A stretch of DNA of 64,000 nucleotides from Pseudomonas brassicacearum subsp. neoaurantiaca. Lineage in GTDB: Bacteria; Pseudomonadota; Gammaproteobacteria; Pseudomonadales; Pseudomonadaceae. Both the position numbers and the translations under genes were made by a program. Within the stretch, counting starts at the first letter, position 1. Every line of letters begins with the position of its first letter. Shown piece by piece: positions 25,080 through 32,876 of this stretch. The notes under the pieces were generated by a model. It saw only the letters and a program-made list of their open reading frames with translations, made no database searches and was not told where the DNA came from. The stretch covers positions 88,511-152,510 of the forward strand of contig NZ_VDLV01000020.1 in assembly GCF_013608025.1 (NCBI RefSeq), written 5' to 3'.

Positions 25080-25581
25080 CGCTTACACTCCGGCGGTTTT
25101 TACCCGTCATAACGTTAATCTTCCTGCCCTCCTGGTTGAAAACCAGGCTTGGTTCAGCGCCTCCGATTTGGGGCGTTTGATGAGCAAGCACCTCGACGAG
25201 CGCATGACCCGCAAGCTTGACCCTGACCAGCGCCGAATGATGCTCGTGCATGTTCACGGCTTGACTGAAGAGCGTCTGATGCTGAGCGAGTCGGGCGTCT
25301 ATGCGTTGCTGGTGTATCACTACTGTCCTGAGTATCGGTTACTGCGTGAGTGGATCACGCATCAGGTAGTGCCGACCCTGCGGGATGAGCGCTACTCGCA
25401 TAGGGTGGAACGGCCTACGTTGAGCGTGTTGGATTGGCCGAAGATGTCGCTCTGCATGCTGCACTGGCAGGATGAGCCATGGATCCGCTTGCGGGATATG
25501 CCGGCGGTGCTGGTGGATGATCCGTTTGGACAGCATGAGTCATGGTGGCGGAGAGCTTCTCGGATTTTGCGGGGGTTTTGA
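25072..25581 (+). CDS. BRO-N-domain (phage antirepressor-like) protein
   Basis: The 169-residue protein resembles the BRO N-terminal fold. It has LLVENQAWFSASDLGRLM, LDPDQRRMMLVHVHG, MLSESGVYALLVYH and LREWITHQVVPTLR, the order seen in phage antirepressors. The C-terminal 60 residues (VLDWPKMSLCMLHWQDEPWIRLRDMP) resemble a degenerate second copy of the start of the domain. It stands alone downstream of nrdB, with no phage genes around it, so a domesticated regulator or phage remnant is likely. GGAGA precedes the ATG. The target is unknown. Confidence 0.75.
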   Translation: MPDAYTPAVFTRHNVNLPALLVENQAWFSASDLGRLMSKHLDERMTRKLDPDQRRMMLVHVHGLTEERLMLSESGVYALLVYHYCPEYRLLREWITHQVVPTLRDERYSHRVERPTLSVLDWPKMSLCMLHWQDEPWIRLRDMPAVLVDDPFGQHESWWRRASRILRGF

Positions 25582-25644
25582 GATTCAATCAGAAGCCGTC
25601 GTCCGTGTTCGGGCGGCAGTTTTTTGTTGGTCATATGGAATTGG

Positions 25645-25766
25645 GGCTGCTGCGCAGCCCAGCGGGAGCAAGCTCCCTCGCCACGGGTTGGTATCAGGGC
25701 GCAGGTGGGTGGCGGGTTTGATGGCGGGGTCTGTTTGGGGAATCGCGAGCAAGCTCGCTCCCATAG
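25645..25766. repeat. Mixed REP element: one unit from each family
   Basis: A GTGGCGAGGG-family unit (inverted, about 25645-25687) is followed by an inverted GTGGGAGCGAGC-family unit (25743-25765, ending CCCATAG, one mismatch). Both are single units, not pairs. They occupy the 270-bp gap before the next gene. Confidence 0.8.
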
Positions 25767-25851
25767 AAGCTTTGTGGTGGGTTGAAACTTTGGGTGCAGC
25801 CCGCCGCGTCCTTCGGTATTAATACACTTCCTCTCACGGACCCGAGCCCCG

Positions 25852-26835
25852 ATGAAATTCGACACTGCCTACTGCCTCAGCCTCGATGCCAAGCTTTCGA
25901 TCTATGACGTTCGGGATCTGAATTTCGACGAGACCATGGCATTCGATTCGGCCAAGGAGCGCTTTCAGTGCCCCAACGATGCCTGTCGGGCGGCGTTTGA
26001 TGAGGGGAATCGGTTGACGACGTTCAATGCCAAGAACGTCAATTACATCCGCACGCCACATTTCAAGAATCAGCCTACTACCCGGCATATCGAAGGCTGT
26101 CCTTACGTCAGTCCGAAAACACCCGGCCTGGATGCGGAAAGTGTTGAGGCAGATGACGACCGTGAAGAGCACTTTCCGTCGGAGCTGTTGCTGACTCGGC
26201 GCCAGTACGTGCGCAAGCCGCCCGATCCATCGAAGGATATTGAGGCGACTCGGCCTACGTCGCCCACCCTATCGTCCCACAGTGATAACGCTCCTTCCGC
26301 GCAGGATTCGACACCTGACAAGACCAGTGTCTTCGCCCACCCCGTGGAGTGTTTCGTCTCGAACTTTGATAACAAGGACCTGCTCAAGCGCAAGCCGTTG
26401 AAGATTGGCGAGCACACGGCGCCCTATGGATCGTTCTTCAAGAAGATCGAGTACTTGCAGGACAACAAAGGCTTGATTTACTGGGGCAAGATAAAGGAGA
26501 TCAAGGATTACACGCTGAGCTTTCGCATCGATTTCGAAGCAAAGGTCTGGTTCAAGCAGCCAGACGAGGCGAAGAAGAAGCCTTACTCGGTCAACGTTTA
26601 CCTGAGCAAGAAGCTGATCGACAACTACCGCAAGCGCAAAGCGTTCCTGGCAGAGATCAAGCACGCCATCGACAGTGACGCGCCGTTGTATTGCTTTTTT
26701 TATGGCGTGACGCCGGAGTTCAAACAGGTGCCGAGCAAGAAAAACCCCGAAGAAACGTTCGGGGTGTTCAGTGCCAAGATCGGGAACCTGGATCACTTCA
26801 TTATTCGGGAGGCGCCGGGGTTGGCCGATAAGTAA
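25852..26835 (+). CDS. Hypothetical protein with CoiA-like zinc motif
   Basis: This 327-residue protein was not recognised with certainty. The N-terminal 85 residues have FQCPNDACRAAF, then RTPHFKN, then HIEGCPY. This C-x4-C...HF...H-x3-C spacing is the zinc ribbon seen at the start of CoiA-type and related DNA-associated proteins. Residues 90-160 are polar and probably disordered. The C-terminal half (from about 165) looks like a folded beta domain (YGSFFKKIEYLQDNKGLIYWGKI, partly quoted). No signal peptide or membrane span is present. It stands alone and converges on the next gene. Confidence 0.7.
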   Translation: MKFDTAYCLSLDAKLSIYDVRDLNFDETMAFDSAKERFQCPNDACRAAFDEGNRLTTFNAKNVNYIRTPHFKNQPTTRHIEGCPYVSPKTPGLDAESVEADDDREEHFPSELLLTRRQYVRKPPDPSKDIEATRPTSPTLSSHSDNAPSAQDSTPDKTSVFAHPVECFVSNFDNKDLLKRKPLKIGEHTAPYGSFFKKIEYLQDNKGLIYWGKIKEIKDYTLSFRIDFEAKVWFKQPDEAKKKPYSVNVYLSKKLIDNYRKRKAFLAEIKHAIDSDAPLYCFFYGVTPEFKQVPSKKNPEETFGVFSAKIGNLDHFIIREAPGLADK

Positions 26836-26854
26836 CTTGTAGCAGCTGGTCTTT

Positions 26855-27550
26855 TCATTGTGCCTCTTGAGCAAGTTGCCGTTCGAACGCCCATATCTCC
26901 CGTTTTACTTCCATGCGCCGCTCACGCGCTGCCTCGACGGCCGATTCATCCAAGCCGCCATAACGTCGCAACCAATGAACAACCATTTCCTCGTCCGGGT
27001 AGTGGTAGCCCTTGTATTCCTTAGTGCTTCTTGGGACATCGTTCATGCCGCCATCGAAGCGGCCCGCAGAGAACTCATCAGAGGGTAACGTTCCCCACTC
27101 CGCGGCGCAGTCCTCGAACGTCCAGGAAATTTCGTTAATGTGCTTTTGAGCACCGCGATGACCACGCTTGTAAAAGACGTACTCACCGCAACATTTCGCA
27201 AAGCGCTCCATCATCGGCTCATCATCGACCCAGCGAAGAAGATCATGCTGCCCCGCGTGGCGCATCAAGCCATTGATCCATCGTTCGGAAAACCGGTGAA
27301 CAAAACCTTCGATGTCCGCTTTTTTAGCACTGGCGAAAATCATGCAATAACGGGTTCGCACATGGATGACAAACAACACGTGCTTGCGCTGCACAGTAAT
27401 CACATGAACCAGCCATTGTTCGTCGAACTCACCCAGTTCATCGTCCTCGATAACGGATGATGGTGGTTTCTCTACCGGAGTGACTTTCTTACCTTTGCTC
27501 ACGCGGCTGAAAAAATTGCTGGCCGCTTCGGTGCAGTTGAAAATCAGCAT
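26855..27550 (-). CDS. Hypothetical protein, DUF6933-like N-terminus
   Basis: The 231-residue protein starts MLIFNCTEAASNFF. It continues with WLVHVITVQRKHVLFVIHVRTRYCMIF, resembling DUF6933 proteins in which a short beta meander ends in a bulky hydrophobic strand. The middle has an aspartate/cysteine-rich stretch (WVDDEPMMERFAKCCGEYVFY), and the end is a charged helix. Its start is 18 bp after the gene at 27569-27919, so the two form one unit. The function is unknown and the family match is by eye only. Confidence 0.65.
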   Translation of the reverse strand: MLIFNCTEAASNFFSRVSKGKKVTPVEKPPSSVIEDDELGEFDEQWLVHVITVQRKHVLFVIHVRTRYCMIFASAKKADIEGFVHRFSERWINGLMRHAGQHDLLRWVDDEPMMERFAKCCGEYVFYKRGHRGAQKHINEISWTFEDCAAEWGTLPSDEFSAGRFDGGMNDVPRSTKEYKGYHYPDEEMVVHWLRRYGGLDESAVEAARERRMEVKREIWAFERQLAQEAQ

Positions 27551-27568
27551 CTAAATTCTCGGAAAATA

Positions 27569-27919
27569 TCAGGCGTCTTCCGCCCATTCAATCTCGAAGG
27601 GTTGGCGAACAGCGTCAGAAACCCTTTCACGAAGCTCCTCGCTCAGAATCGCCAATTCCTCGTCGCTCAGCAGGTAGTACGCGATCAGCAATCTCAACGA
27701 TAAGGAAATGTCTCGACGTCGACCTACGTTGAACGCCATCGCCAAGCTTTTGTCCCGCTCCCGCATGAGTCCGTAGAGCGTGCGATATCGAGCGTGAGCC
27801 GATAAAACTTCGTTCTGAGCCACCGCCTGGGCATCCGAAAGAACACCTTGGCAGAAGCGCTCCAGCGCCACATCGCGGAGTCCGTTGTAAAGCTTCCAGT
27901 CACTATCGGATACCGACAT
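27569..27919 (-). CDS. Small helical protein of unknown function
   Basis: The 116-residue all-helical acidic protein (MSVSDSDWKLYNGLRDVALERF; LSEELRERVSDAVRQPFEIEWAEDA, partly quoted) has no recognised domain. AAGGAGGAT precedes the ATG, a near-perfect ribosome site that fixes the start at 27919 within a much longer open frame. It is followed at 18 bp by the DUF6933-like gene. The small-upstream/larger-downstream layout resembles toxin-antitoxin or immunity pairs, but no toxin motif was found. Confidence 0.68.
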   Translation of the reverse strand: MSVSDSDWKLYNGLRDVALERFCQGVLSDAQAVAQNEVLSAHARYRTLYGLMRERDKSLAMAFNVGRRRDISLSLRLLIAYYLLSDEELAILSEELRERVSDAVRQPFEIEWAEDA

Positions 27920-27963
27920 GCCATCCTCCTTCAACAAGACATAGAGCAACACTGAACGGCGAT

Positions 27964-28779
27964 TTATTGTATCGATATGCCGAACATCACAACGACCAAC
28001 AAACCAATATAGACCCAAGCGTGAAGCCCATCCGGTATCCGCCCAATCCACGGCGTTGCCAGACGAATGCCCAATAACGCGCCGAGTATCAGCGCAAAAA
28101 AGGCCAGCAAGTCGACGTACCCGACAAACCACGGGCCGAAGTCTACCTCGGTGAAGCTGGCCAAGGCCATGTAGGTCACAGTTCCGGCCAGGGCCACCGG
28201 CACGCTTAGCGGGTTGGCCATTGAAGTCGCCTGGGACATGCTCAATCCGCAGCCACGCAACAACGGCACGGTCATGACACTGCCTCCGACTCCCAGAAAC
28301 GTGGCGATGACGCCAATGGTCGCGCCGCCCAGTGTGGTTTCCATTATCGCCATGGGACGTGAAGCGGCACCGCTGGTGTGGCTCAGAAACCCCCGCCGCA
28401 GCAGGCAATCCAGGATGGTCAGGCCCAAGTAGGCAATGAAGGCGCAGCGGATAATCTCGCCATTCGTCTCTATGGCAGCCATCGCACCAAAGATCGCGCC
28501 CAAGGCGATGAAACCGCCGAAAGGCCACAGATAATGGCGAATCATCTGACCGGCGCGATGCTGTTTTCGGGTGGCGATCAGCGCGTTGACGATCATCACG
28601 CAGGTCGAGGTGGCCACCGCAATGTGCATCGCCGATTGGCCGATTGGGTCGTCGGCGCCGTGACTGCCGGTGAGCATGCGATACAGCAAGGGCACCACGA
28701 CGAATCCGCCGCCGAAGCCGAACAACACAGCCGTCACGCCACTCAGGCAGCCAAAACAGGCAAGCAATACATATAACAT
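27964..28779 (-). CDS. TauE/SafE-family sulfite exporter-type permease
   Basis: The 271-residue inner-membrane protein has eight or nine hydrophobic segments. It carries the family repeats GFGGGFVVVPLL near the N-terminus and FLGVGGSVMTVPLL in the second half. The family exports sulfite, sulfoacetate or other organosulfonates. It is divergent from an AraC regulator with a 112-bp shared promoter region, a common transporter/regulator layout. ATG 28779 begins a membrane span; a longer frame upstream would run into the regulator side. The substrate is unknown. Confidence 0.82.
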   Translation of the reverse strand: MLYVLLACFGCLSGVTAVLFGFGGGFVVVPLLYRMLTGSHGADDPIGQSAMHIAVATSTCVMIVNALIATRKQHRAGQMIRHYLWPFGGFIALGAIFGAMAAIETNGEIIRCAFIAYLGLTILDCLLRRGFLSHTSGAASRPMAIMETTLGGATIGVIATFLGVGGSVMTVPLLRGCGLSMSQATSMANPLSVPVALAGTVTYMALASFTEVDFGPWFVGYVDLLAFFALILGALLGIRLATPWIGRIPDGLHAWVYIGLLVVVMFGISIQ

Positions 28780-28891
28780 CGCGGCGAATCCGTGAAATGG
28801 GAAGACGTCTACGATAAGAACGCCAAGCTTGGCTCGCCGTAGCAAACAGGCCAACAATACTCGCGTTTACGCCAATCGCGAGTACTCACCG

Positions 28892-29667
28892 GTGCGCAAC
28901 AGCTCGATCGATTTATTGGATGCAATACCCAGGGCAGTAGTCGCCATCGGCACCGATTACGCTCACGGGCAAATATTGCCGTTGCATCGCCATCGCCGCG
29001 CACAGTTGCTTTATGGCGCCACCGGGGTGATGCAGGTCAGCACGGCGGATGGCAACTGGGTGGTGCCACCGCAACGGGCAGTGTGGATTCCGCCGGGGGT
29101 CGATCATGAAGTACTGATGCTGGGCGTGAGTACGCGCAGTCTCTACATCGAACCGGCCACGGTAACGGCCATGGATTCACGCTGCCAAGTCATCAGCGTG
29201 TCGCCCTTGATGCGTCAGTTGTTGATGGAAGCCGTCGAGCTTGCGCCGGAATACGACGAGGCGGGACGGGACGGCGTACTGATAGGCCTGCTATTGCACG
29301 AACTGCTGCGCAGCCCCATCTGCCGCTGCACCTTCCCATGCCACGGGATCCACAGCTGCTCGAACTATGCCAGGCGTTCCTGACGCACCCTGACGCCCAT
29401 GCCTCGCCTGTGAAATGGGCGGCGCAGTTGCACATCAGCTTACGCACGTTTAACCGGCTGTTCAGTCGGCACACCGGCCTGAGTTTCAGTCAATGGCGTC
29501 AACAGGCATGCGTGATGTCGGCGCTGCCTCGCCTGGCTGGCGGGGACTCGGTGACGCGCATCGCCCTGGACTTGGGCTATGACAGCCCAGCGGCATTTTC
29601 CACCATGTTTCGCCGCACGCTCGGCCATGCTCCGAGCACCTGGTTGGAGATGACCGCTGGTCGTTGA
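28892..29667 (+). pseudogene. AraC-family regulator broken by a 1-base frameshift
   Basis: Frame one encodes the AraC cupin domain (IPRAVVAIGTDYAHGQ, LPLHRHRRAQLLYG, WVVPPQRAVWIPPGVDHEV) and ends at 29383. A second frame from about 29318 encodes the rest, with the HTH pair (SPVKWAAQLHISLRTFNRLF; DSVTRIALDLGYDSPAAFSTMFRR, partly quoted). Adding one C to the C-run at 29314-29317 restores a single 258-residue protein and the family motif LPLHLPMPRDP across the joint. The start is uncertain (GTG 28892 or a TTG upstream or downstream). It could be a real pseudogene, a homopolymer sequencing error or a slippage switch. It probably controlled the divergent TauE-type permease. Confidence 0.85.
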
Positions 29668-29701
29668 TCAAAAAAATGAGATTGAAGCGGCCTCAAAACA
29701 A

Positions 29702-29717
29702 CTGTACAAAAACACAG
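29702..29717 (+). promoter_or_regulatory. LexA-type SOS box
   Basis: CTGTACAAAAACACAG matches CTGT-N8-ACAG with an A-rich centre and lies 32 bp upstream of the HTH gene at 29750. This spacing suits repression of that promoter. Confidence 0.6.
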
Positions 29718-29749
29718 TATTTTTTAAATCCGCCGCTTTGGAGCTGCTC

Positions 29750-30067
29750 ATGGCCTCTCTCGCAATCAAAACCACCCTGGAACGCATCGCTGTCTATCAA
29801 TTCACCCCCGCCCACAGTGCACAGGCCCGTGCCATGTTGGGCTGGAGTGTCGAGGAACTGTCCCGGCAGTCCGGCGTCTCGGTCAAGGCTATCCGACGCT
29901 TCGAGGCCGGTGGCGAGTTACTCGACGTGACCCGCCTGGCCTTGGCGTTTCGCCTGGAAGCGGAGGGCCTGGTATTCTTCCCCGGCTTCGCACCGGGGCG
30001 CGGCATGAACATCAAGGGCGCGACGCCAGACCCGATGGGGCGATCCGATTACGCAATGATCGAGTAA
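29750..30067 (+). CDS. Small XRE-type HTH protein behind a LexA box
   Basis: The 105-residue protein has an HTH_3-like region (ARAMLGWSVEELSRQSGVSVKAIRRFE, residues about 25-52; partly quoted), followed by EAEGLVFFPGFAPGRG. This arrangement is common in small Pseudomonas/rhizobial DNA-binding proteins. ATG 29750 is chosen over one four codons upstream. The upstream LexA-type box suggests induction by DNA damage. It converges with the metallo-hydrolase gene only 11 bp away. The targets are unknown. Confidence 0.75.
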   Translation: MASLAIKTTLERIAVYQFTPAHSAQARAMLGWSVEELSRQSGVSVKAIRRFEAGGELLDVTRLALAFRLEAEGLVFFPGFAPGRGMNIKGATPDPMGRSDYAMIE

Positions 30068-30078
30068 AACCACAGGTT

Positions 30079-31119
30079 CTAGGCGATACCGGCCTGATCT
30101 TGGTATCCCGGGGATTCCACATCCAGCCACCAGGCACGGCCACATTGTGGTTGCGTCAGTGTGAAGGCTTCGCCCATTTGGGGCGTGGTGATGCAGACGT
30201 TGCGTTCCCAGGCCAAGGCCAGGATGCGATCGAAGGGTTCATACCAGGCATGCATCGCCAGGTCGAACGTGCCGTTGTGGATTGGCAATAGCCAGCGGCC
30301 CTTCAGATCGATATGGGCCTGCAAGGTCTGTTCCGGCTGCATGTGGACATGAGGCCAATCGACGTTGTACGCGCCGGTTTCCATCAGCGTCAGGTCGAAC
30401 GGCCCGTATCGTTCGCCGATGCGTTTGAAACCGTCGAAGTACCCGGTGTCGCCGCTGAAGAAAATTCGTGTGGCGCCGTCGATCATGACCCACGAGGCCC
30501 ATAAGGTGCTGTTGCTATCGAACAGGCCGCGTCCGGAAAAATGCTGGGAGGGCGTGGCAACGAACTCGATGCCGTCCACCTCGGTGCCTTGCCACCAGTC
30601 CAGTTGGCGTACCTTGCTGGCGTCGACGCCCCATTTGATCAGGGTGTCGCCTACGCCCAGGGGCGTCAGGAAGTGGCGGGTCTTGGTTGCCAGCTTGAGA
30701 ATGGCCTGGTGGTCGAGGTGGTCGTAATGATCGTGGGAAAGGATCACCGCTTCGATGGGTGGCAACTCTTCCAGGCTGATAGGTGGTTGATGAAAACGCT
30801 TGGGACCGGCCCATTGCACGGGTGAGGCGCGTTCGGAAAATACCGGGTCGGTCAGCCAGAATTTATCCCGCAGCTTGAGCAATACGGTGGAATGGCCGAG
30901 GCGGAAGACGCTGTGGTTCGGCGCGGCCAGCAGCGCGGCACGCGTCAGCGGTTGAACGTCGATGGCTCCCGCAGGACGGGTGGAGTGCGGCTTGTGGAAG
31001 ATCATGTTCCAGATGATGCGCAGGGTAGTGCCAAAGCCTTCACGCGGTGTGAAGGCATGATTGCGATACTTGCCCTGTTCTTGTCGCGATGCAGGGTTAT
31101 CCGGAGAAGAAATGGTCAT
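30079..31119 (-). CDS. Metallo-beta-lactamase-fold hydrolase (NAPE-PLD/UlaG type)
   Basis: The 346-residue protein has the metal motif SHDHYDHLDH near residue 135, FFSGDTGYFDGF, and LPIHNGTFDLAMH with the last ligand histidine. The line RLGHSTVLLKLRDKFWLTDPVFSERASP (partly quoted) is typical of N-acyl-phosphatidylethanolamine phospholipase D-like or L-ascorbate lactonase-like enzymes. A basic N-terminal region may anchor it to membranes. It is divergent from a TetR gene and separated by a perfect operator palindrome, so it is very likely that regulator's target. The substrate is unknown. Confidence 0.85.
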   Translation of the reverse strand: MTISSPDNPASRQEQGKYRNHAFTPREGFGTTLRIIWNMIFHKPHSTRPAGAIDVQPLTRAALLAAPNHSVFRLGHSTVLLKLRDKFWLTDPVFSERASPVQWAGPKRFHQPPISLEELPPIEAVILSHDHYDHLDHQAILKLATKTRHFLTPLGVGDTLIKWGVDASKVRQLDWWQGTEVDGIEFVATPSQHFSGRGLFDSNSTLWASWVMIDGATRIFFSGDTGYFDGFKRIGERYGPFDLTLMETGAYNVDWPHVHMQPEQTLQAHIDLKGRWLLPIHNGTFDLAMHAWYEPFDRILALAWERNVCITTPQMGEAFTLTQPQCGRAWWLDVESPGYQDQAGIA

Positions 31120-31207
31120 GATGCGATAACTCCAAGGGCGTCGGCGCCGTTGCGCTTCGCCGTTGTGGACGCTGGATTGGCCGCATGCACGCTCAGCCGC
31201 CAGACTA

Positions 31208-31231
31208 AAACTACACCACTCGGTGTAGTTT
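31208..31231. promoter_or_regulatory. TetR operator palindrome
   Basis: AAACTACACC and GGTGTAGTTT form a perfect 10-bp inverted repeat with a 4-bp spacer (ACTC). It lies between the divergent hydrolase (start 31119) and TetR (start 31303). Confidence 0.75.
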
Positions 31232-31302
31232 CTACATTGCATGAATCCTCCAGCCAAGTAAACTGCCGAGTATAAATTCTGTCTTTCAACCGACGAATGC
31301 CC

Positions 31303-31911
31303 ATGACCGCACCGCAACGCCTCACCGAGCGAAAACGCGAAGCCATCCTCCAGGCCGCGATTGCCGAATTCCGCAGCAGCGGTTTCGAGGTCACCAGCAT
31401 GGACAGGATCGCGGCGACCGCCGGCGTATCCAAGCGCACGGTGTACAACCATTTCCCGAGCAAGGAAGAACTGTTCGCCGAAATTCTGAATCGGTTATGG
31501 AACAGCATCACTGCGGAACAGGACATGCCCTACCGCTCTCAAACGCCACTACGAGAGCAACTGCAAACGCTGCTGCAAGCCAAACTGCACCTGCTGGCGG
31601 ACGAGAACTTCCTCGACCTGGCACGCATCGCCATCGCCGCGACGATTCACTCCCCGGAGCGAGCCCAGGACATGGTGTCGCGCATGGGGGAACGCGAAGA
31701 AGGCCTGACGGCCTGGATTCGCCAAGCCCAGGCCGATGGTCGATTGAAACCCGTGGAGCCGGCCTTTGCCGCCCAACAGATGCATGGACTGCTCAAGACG
31801 TTCGCGTTCTGGCCGCAGGTTTCGATGGGCCAGCCAAGCCTGACCCAAGAGGAGCAGACACGGGTGATCGAGTCGGCGCTCGATATGTTCCTCAGTCGCT
31901 ACCAGGCCTGA
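31303..31911 (+). CDS. TetR/AcrR-family repressor
   Basis: The 202-residue protein has a canonical N-terminal HTH (AILQAAIAEFRSSGFEVTSM; IAATAGVSKRTVYNHFPSKEELF) and a helical ligand domain with RSQTPLREQLQTLL and DENFLDLARIAIAATIHSPE, as in the TetR_C AefR-like group. Two nearby ATGs (31297, 31303) are possible. It is divergent from the metallo-hydrolase, with the palindrome at 31208-31231 as probable shared operator. It converges on the LysR gene 3 bp away. Confidence 0.88.
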   Translation: MTAPQRLTERKREAILQAAIAEFRSSGFEVTSMDRIAATAGVSKRTVYNHFPSKEELFAEILNRLWNSITAEQDMPYRSQTPLREQLQTLLQAKLHLLADENFLDLARIAIAATIHSPERAQDMVSRMGEREEGLTAWIRQAQADGRLKPVEPAFAAQQMHGLLKTFAFWPQVSMGQPSLTQEEQTRVIESALDMFLSRYQA

Positions 31912-31914
31912 ATA

Positions 31915-32799
31915 TCAGCCCCATCGCAGATTACGCCCCAACTCATCGAACAAGGTCACCACCGAGCGCAAGGCCCGGCAATCCGGACGGGTCAGCAGCC
32001 ACAGCGCGGTGTCGTAACCCTCCAGCGGTTCGCCCAAAGGCATCAAGCCCTTGCTTGCATCGATCAAGAAGTCCGGCAGCGCCGCGACGCCCAGGCCTGC
32101 CCGCACCAGTTCGGTAACCGAGAGCATGCTGTTACAACGATAGGCGGGCATTACGCCGGGCAGATATTGGCGACGCCAGGCCACGGTGGGGTGATCGGGC
32201 AGGAAATCATCCGGCGCGATCCAAGTCATGGACGCCAGCTCTCGCGTATTCGCCGAGCGCAGATATTCGGCTCCGGCACATACCCGGTAAGCCACACTGC
32301 CCAGGTTGCGACCGACCAGGTGCTCCGGCGGTGTACGGGTCAATCGCAACGCAACGTCGGCATCGCGGCGGCTCAGGTTGGCAAAGTCGTTCGAGGTGCT
32401 CAGTTCAAGGCTCAACGCCGGATAAGCCGGCATGAAACGCGCGAGCGCCGGCAACAACAACGCTTGCAGGACTGAGTCGCTGCAGGTCAAGCGCACCGTC
32501 CCGCTGATGACCTCGCCGCCCTGCTCAACCCCCACCCGCGCGGCCTCCAAGGCTTGTTCCGCCCGTTCGGCTTGTTCGGCCAACGCCTGGGCCAGGCTCG
32601 TGGGCAAGTAACCCGAACGGCTTTTGTCGAACAAGGGTTGACCGAGGGCGGCCTCCAAACGACGTACCGCGCGAAAGACGGTGGAGACATCCACCGCCAG
32701 CAGCCGAGCCGCCCGAGCCAGAGAGCCGCCACGGACCAGCGCGAGGATGAGGGACAGATCGGGATAGTCCAGACGATAGTGCGTGGCTGCATTGATCAC
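31915..32799 (-). CDS. LysR-family transcriptional regulator
   Basis: The protein of about 294 residues has an N-terminal winged HTH (DLSLILALVRGGSLARAARLL; VDVSTVFRAVRRLEAALGQPLFDKSRSGY, partly quoted) and a substrate-binding domain (GTVRLTCSDSVLQALLLPALA, partly quoted). The start is uncertain. GTG 32799 places the HTH about 10 residues from the N-terminus as usual; a longer frame to GTG 32874 would overlap the divergent gene's leader. It is divergent from the amidotransferase at 32877, its likely target. Confidence 0.85.
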   Translation of the reverse strand: MINAATHYRLDYPDLSLILALVRGGSLARAARLLAVDVSTVFRAVRRLEAALGQPLFDKSRSGYLPTSLAQALAEQAERAEQALEAARVGVEQGGEVISGTVRLTCSDSVLQALLLPALARFMPAYPALSLELSTSNDFANLSRRDADVALRLTRTPPEHLVGRNLGSVAYRVCAGAEYLRSANTRELASMTWIAPDDFLPDHPTVAWRRQYLPGVMPAYRCNSMLSVTELVRAGLGVAALPDFLIDASKGLMPLGEPLEGYDTALWLLTRPDCRALRSVVTLFDELGRNLRWG

Positions 32800-32876
32800 T
32801 TGGGTAAACGCCAATATTGATTGCGTGGACGCCAATTTATAGTGGCAACCAGGAATCAACAAGCGGCGAGCCACCC

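Noticed and set aside
24743..30078. Integrated prophage or genomic island
   Set aside because: Only a BRO-N protein hints at phage; no integrase, att repeats, structural genes or tRNA junction are visible.
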